A stretch of DNA of 64,000 bases, taken from NCBI GenBank assembly GCA_013397865.1, contig VZTI01004947.1, forward strand, positions 2,409,937-2,473,936, read 5' to 3'. Position numbers and translations under genes: made by a program. Shown here in pieces: positions 1-12,941 of the stretch. How positions within the stretch are numbered: the first letter of the stretch is position 1; every line of letters starts with the position of its first letter. The stretch is from Struthidea cinerea (Eukaryota; Chordata; Aves; Passeriformes; Corcoracidae). The notes below the pieces were generated by a model. That model saw only the letters and a list, made by a program, of their open reading frames with translations. It did no database searches and was not told the origin of the DNA.

Positions 1-93
1 AAGTGGTGATAGAGTGGAGGGAGTGTCCTTTGAAGTTTTCTGATCCTGCAAAGGAAGGACACACTCCTGCCCACCTGAACCCAGCAGGAATCA

Positions 94-200
94 AGCATAG
101 AATCCTAGAATGGCTTGGGTTGGAAGTGACCTTAGGCTCATCTTGTTCCAACCCCTGCCGTGAGCAGGGACACCTGCCACTAGACCAGGTTGCAGGGAAT
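94..200 (-). mobile_element. CR1 LINE 3' fragment
   Basis: The plus strand runs ATAGAATCCTAGAATGGCTT, GGGTTGGAAGTGACCTTAGG and GCAGGGACACCTGCCACTAG. This is the reverse complement of the avian CR1 3' end, with the ATTCTATGATTCTA-type tail at the left. It is a 5'-truncated copy on the minus strand. Confidence 0.92.
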
Positions 201-2910
201 GTGACCATGCTCTGCCCCATCTCTTCTCTGGGCCATGTTCTCGGAGCCCTGCCCAGCTGAGCCTTGCTGCTTTCTCCCTTCTCCACGGTTTATTTCCCCC
301 ACACATGTACCCTGCTTTACATTTAAGACATCACCCAGCAAATTCTCTCAGCGCTTTCCTGGGTGCATCCATGTGCTTTGTTTTTGCAGGGCGTGAGGTG
401 CAGAGTGCTGCTGGTTTATCTCCTATCAACGCGTGTTCTAGTGCTAAAGGTGGGCCATGGGGAGAAGATCAAGGCACAGGAGGAAAAGAGAAGGGAAGTG
501 GATTAGCCAGGACAGCTCTGCATGTCTAGGAGCTCTTAAACTTGGTGATGCTCTTGCAGGGAAAATGGAAGATTGAAAATTAGGGATAGCCAAACCTAGC
601 CTAACGTGGAGGACAGTGAAGGGAAAAGGATGTGATATTCTACTGACATCTACTTTTTGCTGTGGTACCAGGGACTGAAAGCTGGAGGGCTCAGACTGTG
701 CAGCACCAGGTGGTCTGAGGGGAGCTGCTTCCATCAGCCAGGAAGGGGGGTGTGATTTCATGCAGAGCTTTGAGTGCCCAGATACCTTTTGAAAGCTTCT
801 CTGCCTTGTCCCTCCTCACATGGCCAGTTATTTCCTCATTCCCTAAAGGAAATGCTAAAGAGAGACCCAAAATCCGGCGAGGGAGCTGCTGGCTCAGTGA
901 TGCCACGCTCGGTTCTGCTCAGGTAGCACAGTGGCTGCAAATTAATTACTGTTAACGATGCCACCTTCCTGCAGAGAACAGCAATTTCTGCAGCGGGCAC
1001 AAGGTTTGGTCTTGTCGAGTGCCCAGCCTGCAAGGAGGCCTTCTGGCATCCCTGCACTGCCCATGAGCCCATCTGTTCCCAGTGGGAGCCACGGAGCCAT
1101 CAGGCAGTGCCGGATGGAAGCTTGTTTTGACTCATGGGTCAGAGGCTGGGCAGAGAAGTCTATCGTTCCCAGTCGCTTCTTTAATTGACACAGTGAAAGA
1201 AGCCACATCTTCCTGCCTGATTCTGACCAGGTCTGTAATTGAATTCAGCTCAACATCTCCGCTTCAGCCCCCCAGAGACCTGTCAATTAATGATGGTTTT
1301 TTTTCTCGCCTCGGGAATTTCTCCTTGCTCCCATTCTTTTTAGTTAATAGGATCTAGTGTTAAACCCAGTAGTAGTAGTAAACCTCCCACCCCCCATTTC
1401 CTACCTTTCCCAAAGGTGCCTCAAGAAGAAAAGGGCTTGAGCATGAAAAGAGAGACGAGCGAACTTCAGGGACTGAAAACACGTGCAGCTTTCCTGTCTT
1501 TTGTTCATTCATCCTTCCTCTCGCTCCTCTCAGGTCTTTTGTTTCTCTTTGCCAAAACTGCTTGCGCACACTTCACTCAGGATCTCATGAGACTGTTTTA
1601 GAAACTGCAAAGCTGAATTGGAGCCTTCTTTTTCCCCCCTCAGAGCACAATGTCTGTTTAACCTTTCTCCCTTGGCATCTGTCTCTCTCAGCAACCTATT
1701 TGCAACTCATGGTTGCAGAGGAATCCCAGTGCTGACTGGGTTTAAAATGGGGGTTGCTGGGGGCGTGGGCAGAAGTATGTGATACGCTGCAGGGTACAAT
1801 TTCAGGCTGGCTGCAGGAGGCAGTTATTCCATGGATCTGCCTTAGCCTTGTCTCTCCAAGCCCTGCCAAGACGTAGAGGCTTTTCATTGCTCTTAGAAAG
1901 GCAAATTTGATTTGCATGTCAAAGAGAGAGAAAGGACGGGGGTCCTCAGTTCTCCAGCTTCTTTATCCTCTCCTAGTCCCTCTCCCCCTCCCCACACCTC
2001 CCCAGCCTTCCCTTTGGCATTCCTAATGCGTGATTGCTGCATTAACGCACCCAGTCACCATGGGAGAGATCTTGGGGTTTCTTAAGCTGTTGGATCCTGT
2101 TGAACATCCCCGTTAAACTTCGCCCTTGCTGCTGCGTGCGGGAGCTGCCCACGCAGACCAAAGTTCGGTCCCCAGCCCACCGGTTCTCCCCCACAGGCGC
2201 TGACGTACAAGGCTCTGCAGGAGGCGGTGAGGGAGGGAGGGTGTTTGGGAGAATGTGTCTCTGGAACAGTGACTGTTTGGTGAATGTGCACACACAAGTG
2301 GGGTTGGTGGGTAACCAGGTGAGAGCACAGTGTCCCCGCTCTCAGGGAAAGCCCACTAACCCTGCTGCTTGCCCTCACCAGCTGGTGATGGGTGGGAGGA
2401 AGGAGTGGAGGGGGAAATCCCTCCCTGACCCTCCCCTTGGGTGGACCTCTTGTGCCGCTTTTCCTGTGTGGGAAGTTGCCCAGGCTTTATAGGAGATCTG
2501 TGTCTGTTAGGCTTGAGGCCTGCCCGAAGAACTAGAAGGCAGACAGCTTTTTGCCCTCCTTCCCATCGCTCTGTGATTCTTTCCCAGTTTCCAGAAGCTT
2601 TTCTGGTTTGCTGTTGGGCTTTTTCCTTTTTGTTCTTGGAAGTTTTTTTCTCACGTGTGGGTCAGATCTATGCCACACTTCTCTGTGGGGATGCACATTC
2701 ACTGCCTGGATCTTCTGGAGCGGGAGAACAAAGAAGATGCTCATACACAACCGGGAAGAGTGTGTGAACCTCAGGATGTTGCTTCCAGCCACCTGCTCCT
2801 GAGACCATCAGGACAGTACCTTCACGTAATGCTGAGGTTGGTTACAGCAAGGACTCACAGGAGAATTCAGCTCTGCAGAGATACCAGTGCCTGCCATGGC
2901 TGGCCAGAGG

Positions 2911-3032
2911 AACAGAATCACAGAGTGGCTTGGACTGGAAAGGATCTTAAAGCTCATCTCATTCCAACCATTCTCTGCCATGGATAGGAACACCTTCCAT
3001 CAGACCAGTTGCTCCAAGCCCCATCCAATACC
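2911..3032 (-). mobile_element. CR1 LINE 3' fragment
   Basis: Reads AGAATCACAGAGTGGCTTGG, then AAGGATCTTAAAGCTCATCT and ACACCTTCCATCAGACCAGT, and ends in GCTCCAAGCCCCATCCAA. This is the standard avian CR1 3' region in antisense, so the element is on the minus strand. Confidence 0.93.
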
Positions 3033-4128
3033 TTTCTCTCTGTGTGCTGAGACCCTCTTTTAACTCACAACAGTCCTGCAGGCAGGGACAGTCATTCCAC
3101 CATGTGCTTGTGTCCTGCCTCCACCAGCTGTGAGGAGGAGGAGATCCTCGTTGTTAGGGTGTGCTGAGACATCACTGGGATCACTGGCTTAGAGACATTT
3201 AAGCCTTTGTTTTCTGTTCACAGTGTCTCACTTTCCCAGGCCTGGCAGAGAGCAGGGAAGAGTCATCTGCAGCCTGAGCTGAGATCAGTGGGAGCAGGGC
3301 TGTCATCCTGCTCGTGCACAGGGCTGTTCTCACGCCCCATTTCCTTTGTGGACAGAAAGAAGAGTTATCAGGAGCCCGCACCTGCTTCCAGCTGAGGAGA
3401 GGAAACACTTCTGGAGGGAGCAGAGGATGGTGGTGGTGTCTCAGGAATCCAGGAAGGATCAGGGCTCTGTTGGGCTCAGCACAGTAGAGGCTGATACTGT
3501 GAGCTTGTGGTCAGGGTGGTTGGAAAAATCATTGTCGTGCACAGGAGAGGACTCAGAATTAAAGTCATCACCCTGATGGTTTGTAAAGCTAAGCTGGTGG
3601 TGTGAGTGAGAGCTGCCCAAGGCCACAGAGGACATGTTCCCCAGCCCATGGGTCAGTGAGGGCTGTACATTCCCTCCTTGGCCCCCCTGTGCCTGGCTGC
3701 TCACAGGTGAGGAGCACCTCAGCCAGTGCTCGGCTGCCCCATCACCCTCCTGGCTGCTTTTTGGCATGGCTGGGGCTCTCTGCTCCATCCCACAGCAGTG
3801 CTTTAGTCCTGGGGACACCCAGTCCTGTCCTGACTGTGTCCCAAAGGCCCTGGAGATCCAAAGATGTCCAGGCAGCTAAACTGCATGGCCTGAGGGAAGG
3901 GAGGGCAAATACATCCGAGTTAAGGAGTAATCATGTTAATGTGGTGCAATAATGAGGAAATTGGAATAAAGGACTTCATCAGGGATGTAAAGTGAATTCA
4001 TGGCAGGCTGGAAGTCTCCTAATGAGTGCTCTCCCCTGAGTTTTCTACCCTTTTGTGAAGCCAGGACATGCTGTTTTGAAACAGTACATTAACTCGGCAC
4101 CAAGAGGCTTCCAAGAGCTGGGAGGGGA

Positions 4129-4192
4129 GGAAGGAGCCAGGAGATGGGAAGGAAGGAGCCAGGAGATGGGAAGGAAAGAGCCAGGAGATGGA
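4129..4192. repeat. 22-base tandem repeat, three copies
   Basis: The unit AAGGAGCCAGGAGATGGGAA recurs with a period of 22 bases, the third copy with one substitution. A small minisatellite with no evident function. Confidence 0.92.
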
Positions 4193-7100
4193 GAGAAGCA
4201 CTAAAGACAGTGACGCTGAGAGATGCAGCTCAGAGCTCATCCGGGATCTGAACTCCCCTGTGACTTTGGGCAGGACCAGGAGCCTGGACACCCCAGCACA
4301 ATGAGATGTTGACTCAGTTCTGGACACAAGCCCAGCCCTTCCCTAACACCAGCGTGTCCTTGGCGGCACCTTCCCACATGAGGAGCTGGGCAGCACCACC
4401 AGGTCCCCTCCGGCACAGGGCACACAGCAGCTCCGCTTACCTTTGTGTAATAAGGTTAAATCACTGCCTCATTAGAGCCCTCAAATTAAGTCACCACCTT
4501 GGTGGATCGATTGCATTTTCCGTGATGCACTTGTGACACTAAGCCGGGAGATGGATTGATGCTGGGAGGCTGGAGTGCTGCAGGGGAGCGGAGTCAGACC
4601 CAGCACCGGGCAGGGTTTGTTGTCAGGGGGAAAAAGGGCAAATTTCCATGGACAGCAGCAGCTGGCAGCAGAGGCAGGAGGTGTGGGGGAGTGGGGGCAC
4701 GAGGACAGTGGCCATGTCTCCTGGCACCTTGTGGGGCTCGGTGCTGGTTCCCAGTTTAGACTTTCAGGGCTGTTACAGGGAGAAGGTCCTTGTCTGTGAG
4801 AAGCCTGTGGCAGAAATGGTCTCCTCCAGGTGTGTCTGCACTGGGATTTCAGTCTAAAATGGGCTGTTCTTCCCACTCCCCCATTCCCCTTCCCTCTGAG
4901 AAAGGTCTGGGAGAGAAAAGGCTGAAGGAGCAGCTCCCACGGGGCGGTTGCAGTGACATGAGGGTGCCTGGGGCTGCTCGGTTCCATGCTGACTCCTCTG
5001 CACAGGAGGCACAGCCTTCCTACCCCAGCAACCACATCACACAGGCTCCCTGTCCCCACTGTCCCCAGGAACTGCCACCATCCACTGTCTGGGATGGGAC
5101 CAAAAGGACCCTCCAGCTGCCTTGAGCCTTCTGGAAAGATCTTAACTGGTGTCTCCCAGTGGCTCAGCTGGGGACTGGATCCAAGCAAGGAGTCGCTGGG
5201 GCTGAGTGTGAGGTGAGTTGGGGCAGTTTGGAATCCCAGGTGCCAGATGGCTTTTCTCTGAGCTCCAGACAGACCAGGAAAATCTGTGGCCAAAGTGAAT
5301 CCTGACAGTCCCAAATCCCAGCCCTGGGATGTTTGTACTTCTGCCAGCTCCCCACACATGGAGGTTCAGAGAGGACCTCTCTGGCCTTTCCAGTGGTGAG
5401 GACCAGAGACCACCCACCTCATCCCAGCCACCTGCCCCACTCCAGGTGCCAGGGTTAAGGTCACCCCTTCATCTCTAGCCCCTATCTCCCTCACCCAATG
5501 CCTTTCCCACCTCCCTCATCCCCCCTGCCCCCCAGGACCACGAAGCCCACGATCCCCCGGTGCTGGGTGCTTGTCCAGCTGGCCGGAGGAGCAGGCAGGG
5601 TAGCTGGTGTGTGGTCAGAGCAGGGGCTACAACCCTTTCTTCCTGCTGCTGCAGCTGGACGCCACAGGGCTGGGTGATGGGGAGGGGAATGGGACCGGTC
5701 TGCTGCATGAACTGGGTGAATTTAACCCTTCCAGGGCAAGCTTGGCTCTCTTGAATAGCTCTGTGCAAAATCAGAGCCTTCTGTAGAGCCAGCCCTTCCC
5801 AGCCCCATCCCTCGGAGCAGCGGGGTAATTCAGAGGAGCAATCATAGCCCTAAAACCATTCCTCACCCTCCAAATGCAAACACCTCTTGCCTGCAGGGTG
5901 CCCACATTGCTGCCAAACCAGAACTCCTAGCTGCTGGCTGTATTTCCTTTCTAAATCTGTAACAGCACAATTTATTTGATATATTTGGCATTAAAAAAAT
6001 GCAATTCCTCCTGTTAATCCCTCTGCTGATATGCCCAGAGGTGACCTGGGGGCTGTCACAGCCTCATAGTCAGGCAGAGGTGGAGGAGTGGGTTCCAGGC
6101 AGAGGCTGCTGCGCACCCCAAGGTGTGAGGGGTGAGTGGGTGCCTCGGAATAAAACACAAAAGCAACAGGAGGAGGGCAAAGCTGATAAAAATGCCCAGA
6201 GCAGCTGTGGCAATGTGGGCAATGCGGTGACACTGCAATTGGCTGTCACTTATTTTGAGGCTTAACATCTCTGGCTTGTTTAAGAAACCTTGTTTTTCTG
6301 TCCCAAGAGCCCTCTGTGGAGCTGAGGCATTTGTGCAACCCCAAAGTCTCTGACCTGCTTCCCTCAGGGATGCAGGAGGAAGTCCAGGGAGCAGGACAGA
6401 CCTCCTGTGAGGAATGGGGCCTGCTGGCCGTTTGGGCTGAAAAGGTCTGATTTGAATGTGAGAGGAAGGAAGAGACTTTCACATGTCTCTGGCTCATGCA
6501 GGGAGCGGTTCATGAGTTGATCCCCACCCTCAGGAGCTCACTCCTGGCCTGGAGAGCAGGGACAGGAGAGAGCTCGTGTGGGTGCTGCCAGGGCAGTGGG
6601 GCTGTCTCTGTGCAGGCAGAGAGCTGAGCTCTTCGTTCATCCCTGCTACGAAGCAAGAGAAAAACACTCCTGCCGAGTGCATCCAGAAATAACCCAGGCC
6701 TCCAGCAGCCAAAAAGCTTCCAAGGGGGAATTTTAAAGTGCTGGGAATTTGGCCTCTCAGCCTGTGCTTGGGGCTCCTCTGCTGTTACAATGTCCCAGGC
6801 AGGGAAAGCCAGACCCTGAACATAGCCCTGCTCCTGAGGTCCAGGAACCCTCATCTCAACAGGGAACAGTTCACTCCTGGCTTGCCCCAAGACCCTCTCA
6901 AGGTCTTCTTTTCACCCCAGTCTTTTCCAGCAGCACCATCACAGCTCCTGCCTTGAAAGGACACTAGTGGTGGAAACTTTCCATGTGGGATGTGCTTCAG
7001 AGGTCGTGGTGCCCCAGAATCCCTCAAGACCCCCTCACTTTGCTGCATCCCTGAGATGAGGCCTCCTTGCAGGGACAGCCCTGCTGCTGGTGTGGCCAGG

Positions 7101-10100
7101 ATTTGGGAATGTGGAAGGGGAATGTAACAAGGATGAGAGCTTTCACTGCCTGAAGAAGAGAAGAGCTGGGGGCATTTAAAAACAGGCCTTCCCTGTCTCT
7201 GGAAAGGACAGCAGATTCCTGCACTATCCATATGGGATTTGAGTCACGTCGTGAAGAGAACGGTCCCTCCCATGACACATGTCAGAGGCTGCAGGGAAGA
7301 TAATGTTGCTTCCTTGCTCTGGCCCCACTGTTTCTTCACCCACAGGGATATCCTGGCCAGCTTTTCCACGTGTCAGCATCTCCTCAGCACCCCAGAGCAA
7401 GGGCATTGCGTGGCAGATGCTCCACGGAGGGTCGGACACCTTGTCACAGAGCAGCAGCTCTGCTCCAGCTCCTGGGGCAGCTCAGGGCTGCTCTGTCCCT
7501 TCATTTGGGGCTGTAAGCCAGCACACTGCTCAGCTTCCAGCATCCACAGGCAGGCTGCAACTTCTGGAAACCTCCTGTGCCCCTGATCTGATCTTGCATA
7601 CCCAAACTGCCCCTCTGGGGCAGGACACCGACAGGGAATGACCGGAGTGGTCTGGGCACACGCAGGAGGTCGCTGAAGACATGTCGGCTTTGCAGAGCAA
7701 ATCCCGTGATGGATACAGGATCATCTGTTTATTTTAAGTTTTACAGGGGGCATTTTCCCTTGCCAGGAGTTAGAGAATAGAGGGCCTGGGTACCATCTGC
7801 CCAGGGGACTGGTGAATCATCCTATTTTCCAGTTAACAGCACTTGTTTGCTTTGGGAGATCTCCAAGTTAAGGGGGAAGAAAAAGAAAACCCAACCCATG
7901 GATCTTTTCCCACACAATAAGAAAAATGCCTTGTTTTCTTTTTTTTTTTCCTTTTTTTTTCCAAAAGCCAGTGTCAACTCTGCTTTTACTTAGCAGTGGG
8001 CTGGATAAAAATAGACAGTGAAGTCATGACGCCTTCGGAAGAACCAGGTATGGCCTGGGGAGAGGGGGTGAGAGGAGACAGGCTTTGGGGACAGGGACAA
8101 AATCCAGCATGATGCAGGCAGGCTGGGTCTGTCCCAGGAGAGCTGCTGGTTACCCCAAAGTCTTGTGACTTCCCTGGCGCATTTGTGGGAGAGGCAGGAG
8201 CCTCTGGTGGATGCTCCAGAGTTCAAGCTGCCGCAGATGGGGCTGTAGCCCAGAGAACACCAGGAGATCAGCTCTGTGCAAAGCTGAGGCATTCGGAGCT
8301 GGAGGCACTCTGGGAAGCAAGGGGAAGCAGCGGGGAATGGAAGCCAAGGGGTTGTGCTCCTGCTTTCTCCAGGACCATATTGCTGTTGCCTCCTCTCTTA
8401 GTTTTCTGCTCAGATCTGGTTTTTCCCCCTGTTTGATCCCCTTGCCAGGCTGAGAGCACGCTGGGCTCCTTGAAGGAGTGTGCCTGGGAGAGACTTTGAT
8501 GTCTCCTGCTCAGGGCAGGGGCCCTGGAAGCCACCTGGAGCACAAGGAGATGCAGCTGGTGCCCATATTTTGGTTCTGCTGGTGGGGGGCTCCTGTGGCA
8601 AAGCCTTCCTGTGGCTGCTTATGCAGAGCTGGGGCACGTCCTGAGCTCGGCCAGGCTCAGGGCTGGGGTGGCTGCAAGTAAAGATCCCGTGGGGCAGAGT
8701 CTCTGGTATTTCTGCACCGCAGGACAAATCAGGGATGTGAAGGCAACTTTCCAGCCACACGAATGGATGTGAAAGCCCAGGACATACCACAGAAATGCTG
8801 AGTCCCTCTGCAGGCCTGGTTTGTCTCAGGTGTGTCCCGGTTGAGTGCTGAAGAAGACCCCAAATTGCTGACTGTGGTGTCCCGTCTGTCACCACACAGC
8901 CCCAGCTCTGTCCTGCCAAAGCCGCTGCCCCAGCTTTGTACCTTTCCAACCAAGCACCTGCTTAGGTCACGACTGAGATGAGTTTGGCTGGCCTCAGCAC
9001 GCCCTTCCACAGGTACTTCTGCACATGCTTGGAAGCACCGTGGAAGCTGCAAGGAGATGCCAGTTTTACATAGCAAAAGGCTGCTGCCCAGCAGGAACAC
9101 TGGGCCCTGCCAGGAAGGACCAGGGGAGCTGGAGCTTCAGGCTTTACATTTTCAGGATATAAGGTGAGGGGTTTTTTTTCCCTTCTTCTTAAACAAATTC
9201 AAACTTTCAAGGAAAAAAGTGATTCCTGTGGAAACTTTAGCCTCGCCCCCAAGGAAGGAACCTTCTATCTTTAATAAGAAAATTCACATGGTGGGGAAAA
9301 AAACCCATGTCCTTTGCTCTTCCACCTGCTCCTGAGCCATGGTTTCTCTGCAGCAGGAGGCTGGAGAGGCGCGAGGGGAATATCTGCATTTCTCTGGGAT
9401 CAGTCACTGGAACCAGCATTATCACTGGAACAATGGGCTCACCCCGGGCTGGCCGTGCCAGGGCAGCCCCGCTGCAGCGCTCCTGGGTTTATTTTTGTCC
9501 AGGCTTGGAGCGGGGGTGGTGGAGATCAGGTGACGGTGCCCGAGGAGCGCTTGGCATCGCCTGTCCTGCCACCGTGTGTGCACATGTCCGTGGGAGCAGG
9601 GAGCAGGCAGGGATGAGGGAGCGGGGCTGGGCAGGCAGGGTGGCTGCCCCTCCTTACGGGATCCTTTCTCTTGGATGAGCCTGCCCTGGAGACCCCAATG
9701 GGAGAAGGGATGGGAACCACTGATGCTCCCAATTTGACCTGGCTTAGAGCTTTGCAGTCCAGTCTGGGCAATCAAAACCAGTGACTCTGCTTTGGTACCA
9801 GGATTAGGAGCTGGAAACCGGTTTCTGATAGAATTGACTCATGGGCATACAGGAGGTGACCAAGGAGACACAGAAAGGACCGTGGTGGAGCCAGGGAAGC
9901 CCAGCTTCCCAAGAACCAGTGCAATGTTCCATCTCTGAGCTTGCCTCTTTGTCCATATGGTTTCCATACTGGGTGGTGGTTGGGCAGTACCAGAGACCCC
10001 AGTTCACTCCTGGTGCCCCCAAGCTGTTCCAGAAGAGCACTCAGCCTGGGGGATGTGGCTGAGATAATCTTTGAGTTGCTAATTTGGCAAGGTAGTCAAA

Positions 10101-12248
10101 TCTGCCAATGTCCTTGGCCACACAGCAACACCTTCCCAACCAGGATCCATCCTGGCTCCATCCCCAGCCTCAGCAGGGGTGAGTGTGGCTTTGCCAGCAG
10201 GTTCACCCCCTGCTTTCTCCATCACCTGAAAACAATCTGCAGCACTGGAGAGTTTTATTTCCCAAGGGGCTGAGAAAAGAGAGGAGCCTGGAGTTAATCA
10301 GAGTCCGGGAAGTGTGTGGGAGCAGCCATGACTGGACAAAGTTCCCAGGCTTCTGTGCAGGACAGGGAGCAGAGCTGCACTGGGCTCTGGGGACACGGGG
10401 GTGCAGAGGAATGGGGTCTGCTCGGAGAGTGGCACTGTGGGAACACAGGAACAGGACATTAATTTCTCAGGTATGGGATGAGGAAAGGAACCAGGGTGCT
10501 GTGCCCCAGCTGGGGGTGCAGGTATGTGTGGCATCACATGTGTGATCACTGTTCAGAGGCCTGAGCGACATCACACGAGTGGCCCAGAGCCCTGTGCTGG
10601 GACTCAACACACAAGTCCAGCCTGACCTCAAAGGGAGCCAAGTGCTCTGTGGCAGAGGCTGGGGCTCTCCCTGATCCCGGGGATGTTCCAGCTGTGGTCT
10701 GGGAGCCACACACTGCAAACATCCCCCTCCATGGGTCAGGCCATCCTGCAAAGAATCCCCTTTTATGTAAATTCCAGCACATGAGGTGAGAGTGGAAGGA
10801 GCCTACCCTGCCCCAGCAGGTCATTTCAGGCTTGGCTGAGCTTCTTTCCTCTCGAGGGGATGTGTGCCAGCATCTCGGAAATGGCACCGGTGGGATCTGC
10901 AGCCCAGGCACAGCGCTGTCAGTCAAGGACCTGCTCTCTGCAGCTCGGAGCAGCAAATCCCTCTTGCAGCAGGAGGATAAGGATGGATGATGTGGGAGCT
11001 TATGGAAACCCATGGACCCCTCTGGCAATGGATGCACTGAGCCTAACTCAGCTTCCAAGGGTGTGACCCTGTCGGTGCCTCCCAGCTGCGTGTCCCTGGA
11101 TCCCTGTGTCTGGACATCTCTGATGTTGAGATCAAAGAGCCTGTGTTCATCCACAGGGCTGGAAGGGATGCATCCCGGTGCAAGGGAGGCAGGCACAAAG
11201 CACCGCCCTCTTCTGCACTCTCAGCACAGCCCTTACCTTGCTGTGTGGACAAAGGACACGCACACAGAGGGGTAAAGCTGTGGATATCACCTCTCCATTC
11301 TCCTGGGGGGGAGGATTTCCAGACTGCTCTGCTGGGTGATATTCTGCAGACATTTAGCCAACAGGAGCTAAATCCTGCTGGGATTTGTAGAGAGGTCTGA
11401 TGCGTGCCCCACTCGCTGGACTGTCGCAGTCAAGGCAACGTGTCTTTCTGGACTGATTAGGGAAAGTGTCAGGGACCTCACAGCCACAACTGACAGGCCA
11501 GGGCTTCTCCTCTCAGTCTGCTGTGTTCCACTAATTGCAGCTCGCCCTAATTAAAAATCAGTGATGTGGCTTTGGCAGCTGCAAGTCAGGTCCCCCAGGC
11601 AAGCCCAGGGCAGAGGCTGGGAGGTGGGGAAAGGATGGAAGCAACCCTGGAGCCTGGTACCTTCCCTGCCATGGTCGGGTGCTGCAGAGGAGCCAGACAT
11701 CCAGGAGAGTCCTCCAGAGGAAGAACAAAATCAGAGCCCACCTTGCCAGAGATGTGGGGCAGTTGAAAGTGTCCTGGTCCCCGAGTTGTTGTTGAGCTGG
11801 AGTGAAAAGCTCTGTGCCAGCTGCAAAGTCCCTTTCCAGTAACCACACGGCGCTGGGAGCAGCGGAGGTAGCAAATCCCAGGACGCTTTGCTGAGCTGGC
11901 AACACTCTGCCTCTCCCAGGGGACAGGAAGGGCCAACTCGCTGCCAGGCACTTAAAATCAGACAAAATAAAAGCTGGATGATCTATAGAAGTGCAGTTTC
12001 CTGTTGGCTTGTTGGTTGCTGATCTATCAGCTCTTTCTCCTTCCTTACTTCCCCATGAGGAAATAAGTTTTGTTCCAGGTGTGTCTTCCCATGGGATAAT
12101 AATCTCTCCAAGCAAACTCACCGTGAGTGAAGGCAGGAGGAGCATCCAGTCACCACATGAATGTACAATGTCAGCGACTCCGGGGTGATTTCATTAACGA
12201 GTTCTCGTGCTCTCACTGCCTCAATACAAACTCACAGACACCAGTGAA

Positions 12249-12326
12249 TGTTCCAATCCCCTGCCATGGGCAGGGACACCTTCCACTACACCAGGCTGCT
12301 CCAAGCCCTGTCCGACCTGGCTTTTC
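12249..12326 (-). mobile_element. CR1 LINE 3' fragment
   Basis: Matches the reverse complement of the CR1 3' region: CCCCTGCCATGGGCAGGGAC, ACCTTCCACTACACCAGGCT and GCTCCAAGCCCTGTCCGACC. The usual ATAGAAT-type tail is missing at the left. It lies 460 bases from another CR1 of opposite orientation. Confidence 0.88.
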
Positions 12327-12783
12327 ATACTCATACATGCCCTGTTTGGAAATCCATGGGTGAAGGGGGTGTTTATCTGTCAGGATGTCAGATAGGGGCA
12401 GGATAGGTGATGCTTTTGTTACCCGGAGAAGCTGAAGGTGGGAGTAGAGACATCAGCTCATGTTGCCTTAGAGGCTGCTAGAGGGAGTTCTTGGGAGAGG
12501 GATGGTGGCTTGGGAGAGGGTGAACTGCACAGCAGTCACTTCAAGGGGATGGAACAGGGAGGGTCTAGGAGAGGCAGGACACTCTCATCTCTCTGCTGGG
12601 CATGAGCATCTTCCAGGTGTTGGTGAGCAGACTTTGGAGAGTGGCTGGAAGTGGTGGTCTACAAGAGAGCTGGAGAGGGACATTCGACATGGGCCTGGAG
12701 TAACAGGACAAGGAGGAATGGCTGCAAACTGAAAATGGGCAGAGTTAGTTGGAATATTGGGAAGATATTCTTGTGACTGTGAG

Positions 12784-12941
12784 GCCCTGGCCCAGAGAAA
12801 CTTTGGCTGCCCCATCCCTGGAAGGGATGTCCCAGGCCAGGTTGGACGGGGCTTGGAGCAGCCTGGAATCATGGAAGGTGTCCCTGCTCATGTCAGGGGG
12901 GTTGGAACTGGATGAGCTTTGAGATCCCTTCCAACGCAACT
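12784..12941 (+). mobile_element. CR1 LINE 3' fragment
   Basis: Sense-strand CR1 3' region: GGCTGCCCCATCCCTGGAAG, GGCCAGGTTGGACGGGGCTT, GGTGTCCCTGCTCATG and TTTGAGATCCCTTCCAACGC. The terminal ATTCTATGA tail is lost. This is the only clear CR1 in plus orientation in the window. Confidence 0.93.

Noticed and set aside
4436..4450. Minus-strand donor-like CAAAG/GTAAGC near 4.44 kb
   Set aside because: An isolated match without CpG patch, ORF or matching acceptor; such matches are expected by chance in a window of this size.
4481..5359. 292-codon minus-strand ORF
   Set aside because: No recognisable domain, and a proline/serine/leucine composition typical of GC-rich chance frames. It needs no explanation beyond base composition.
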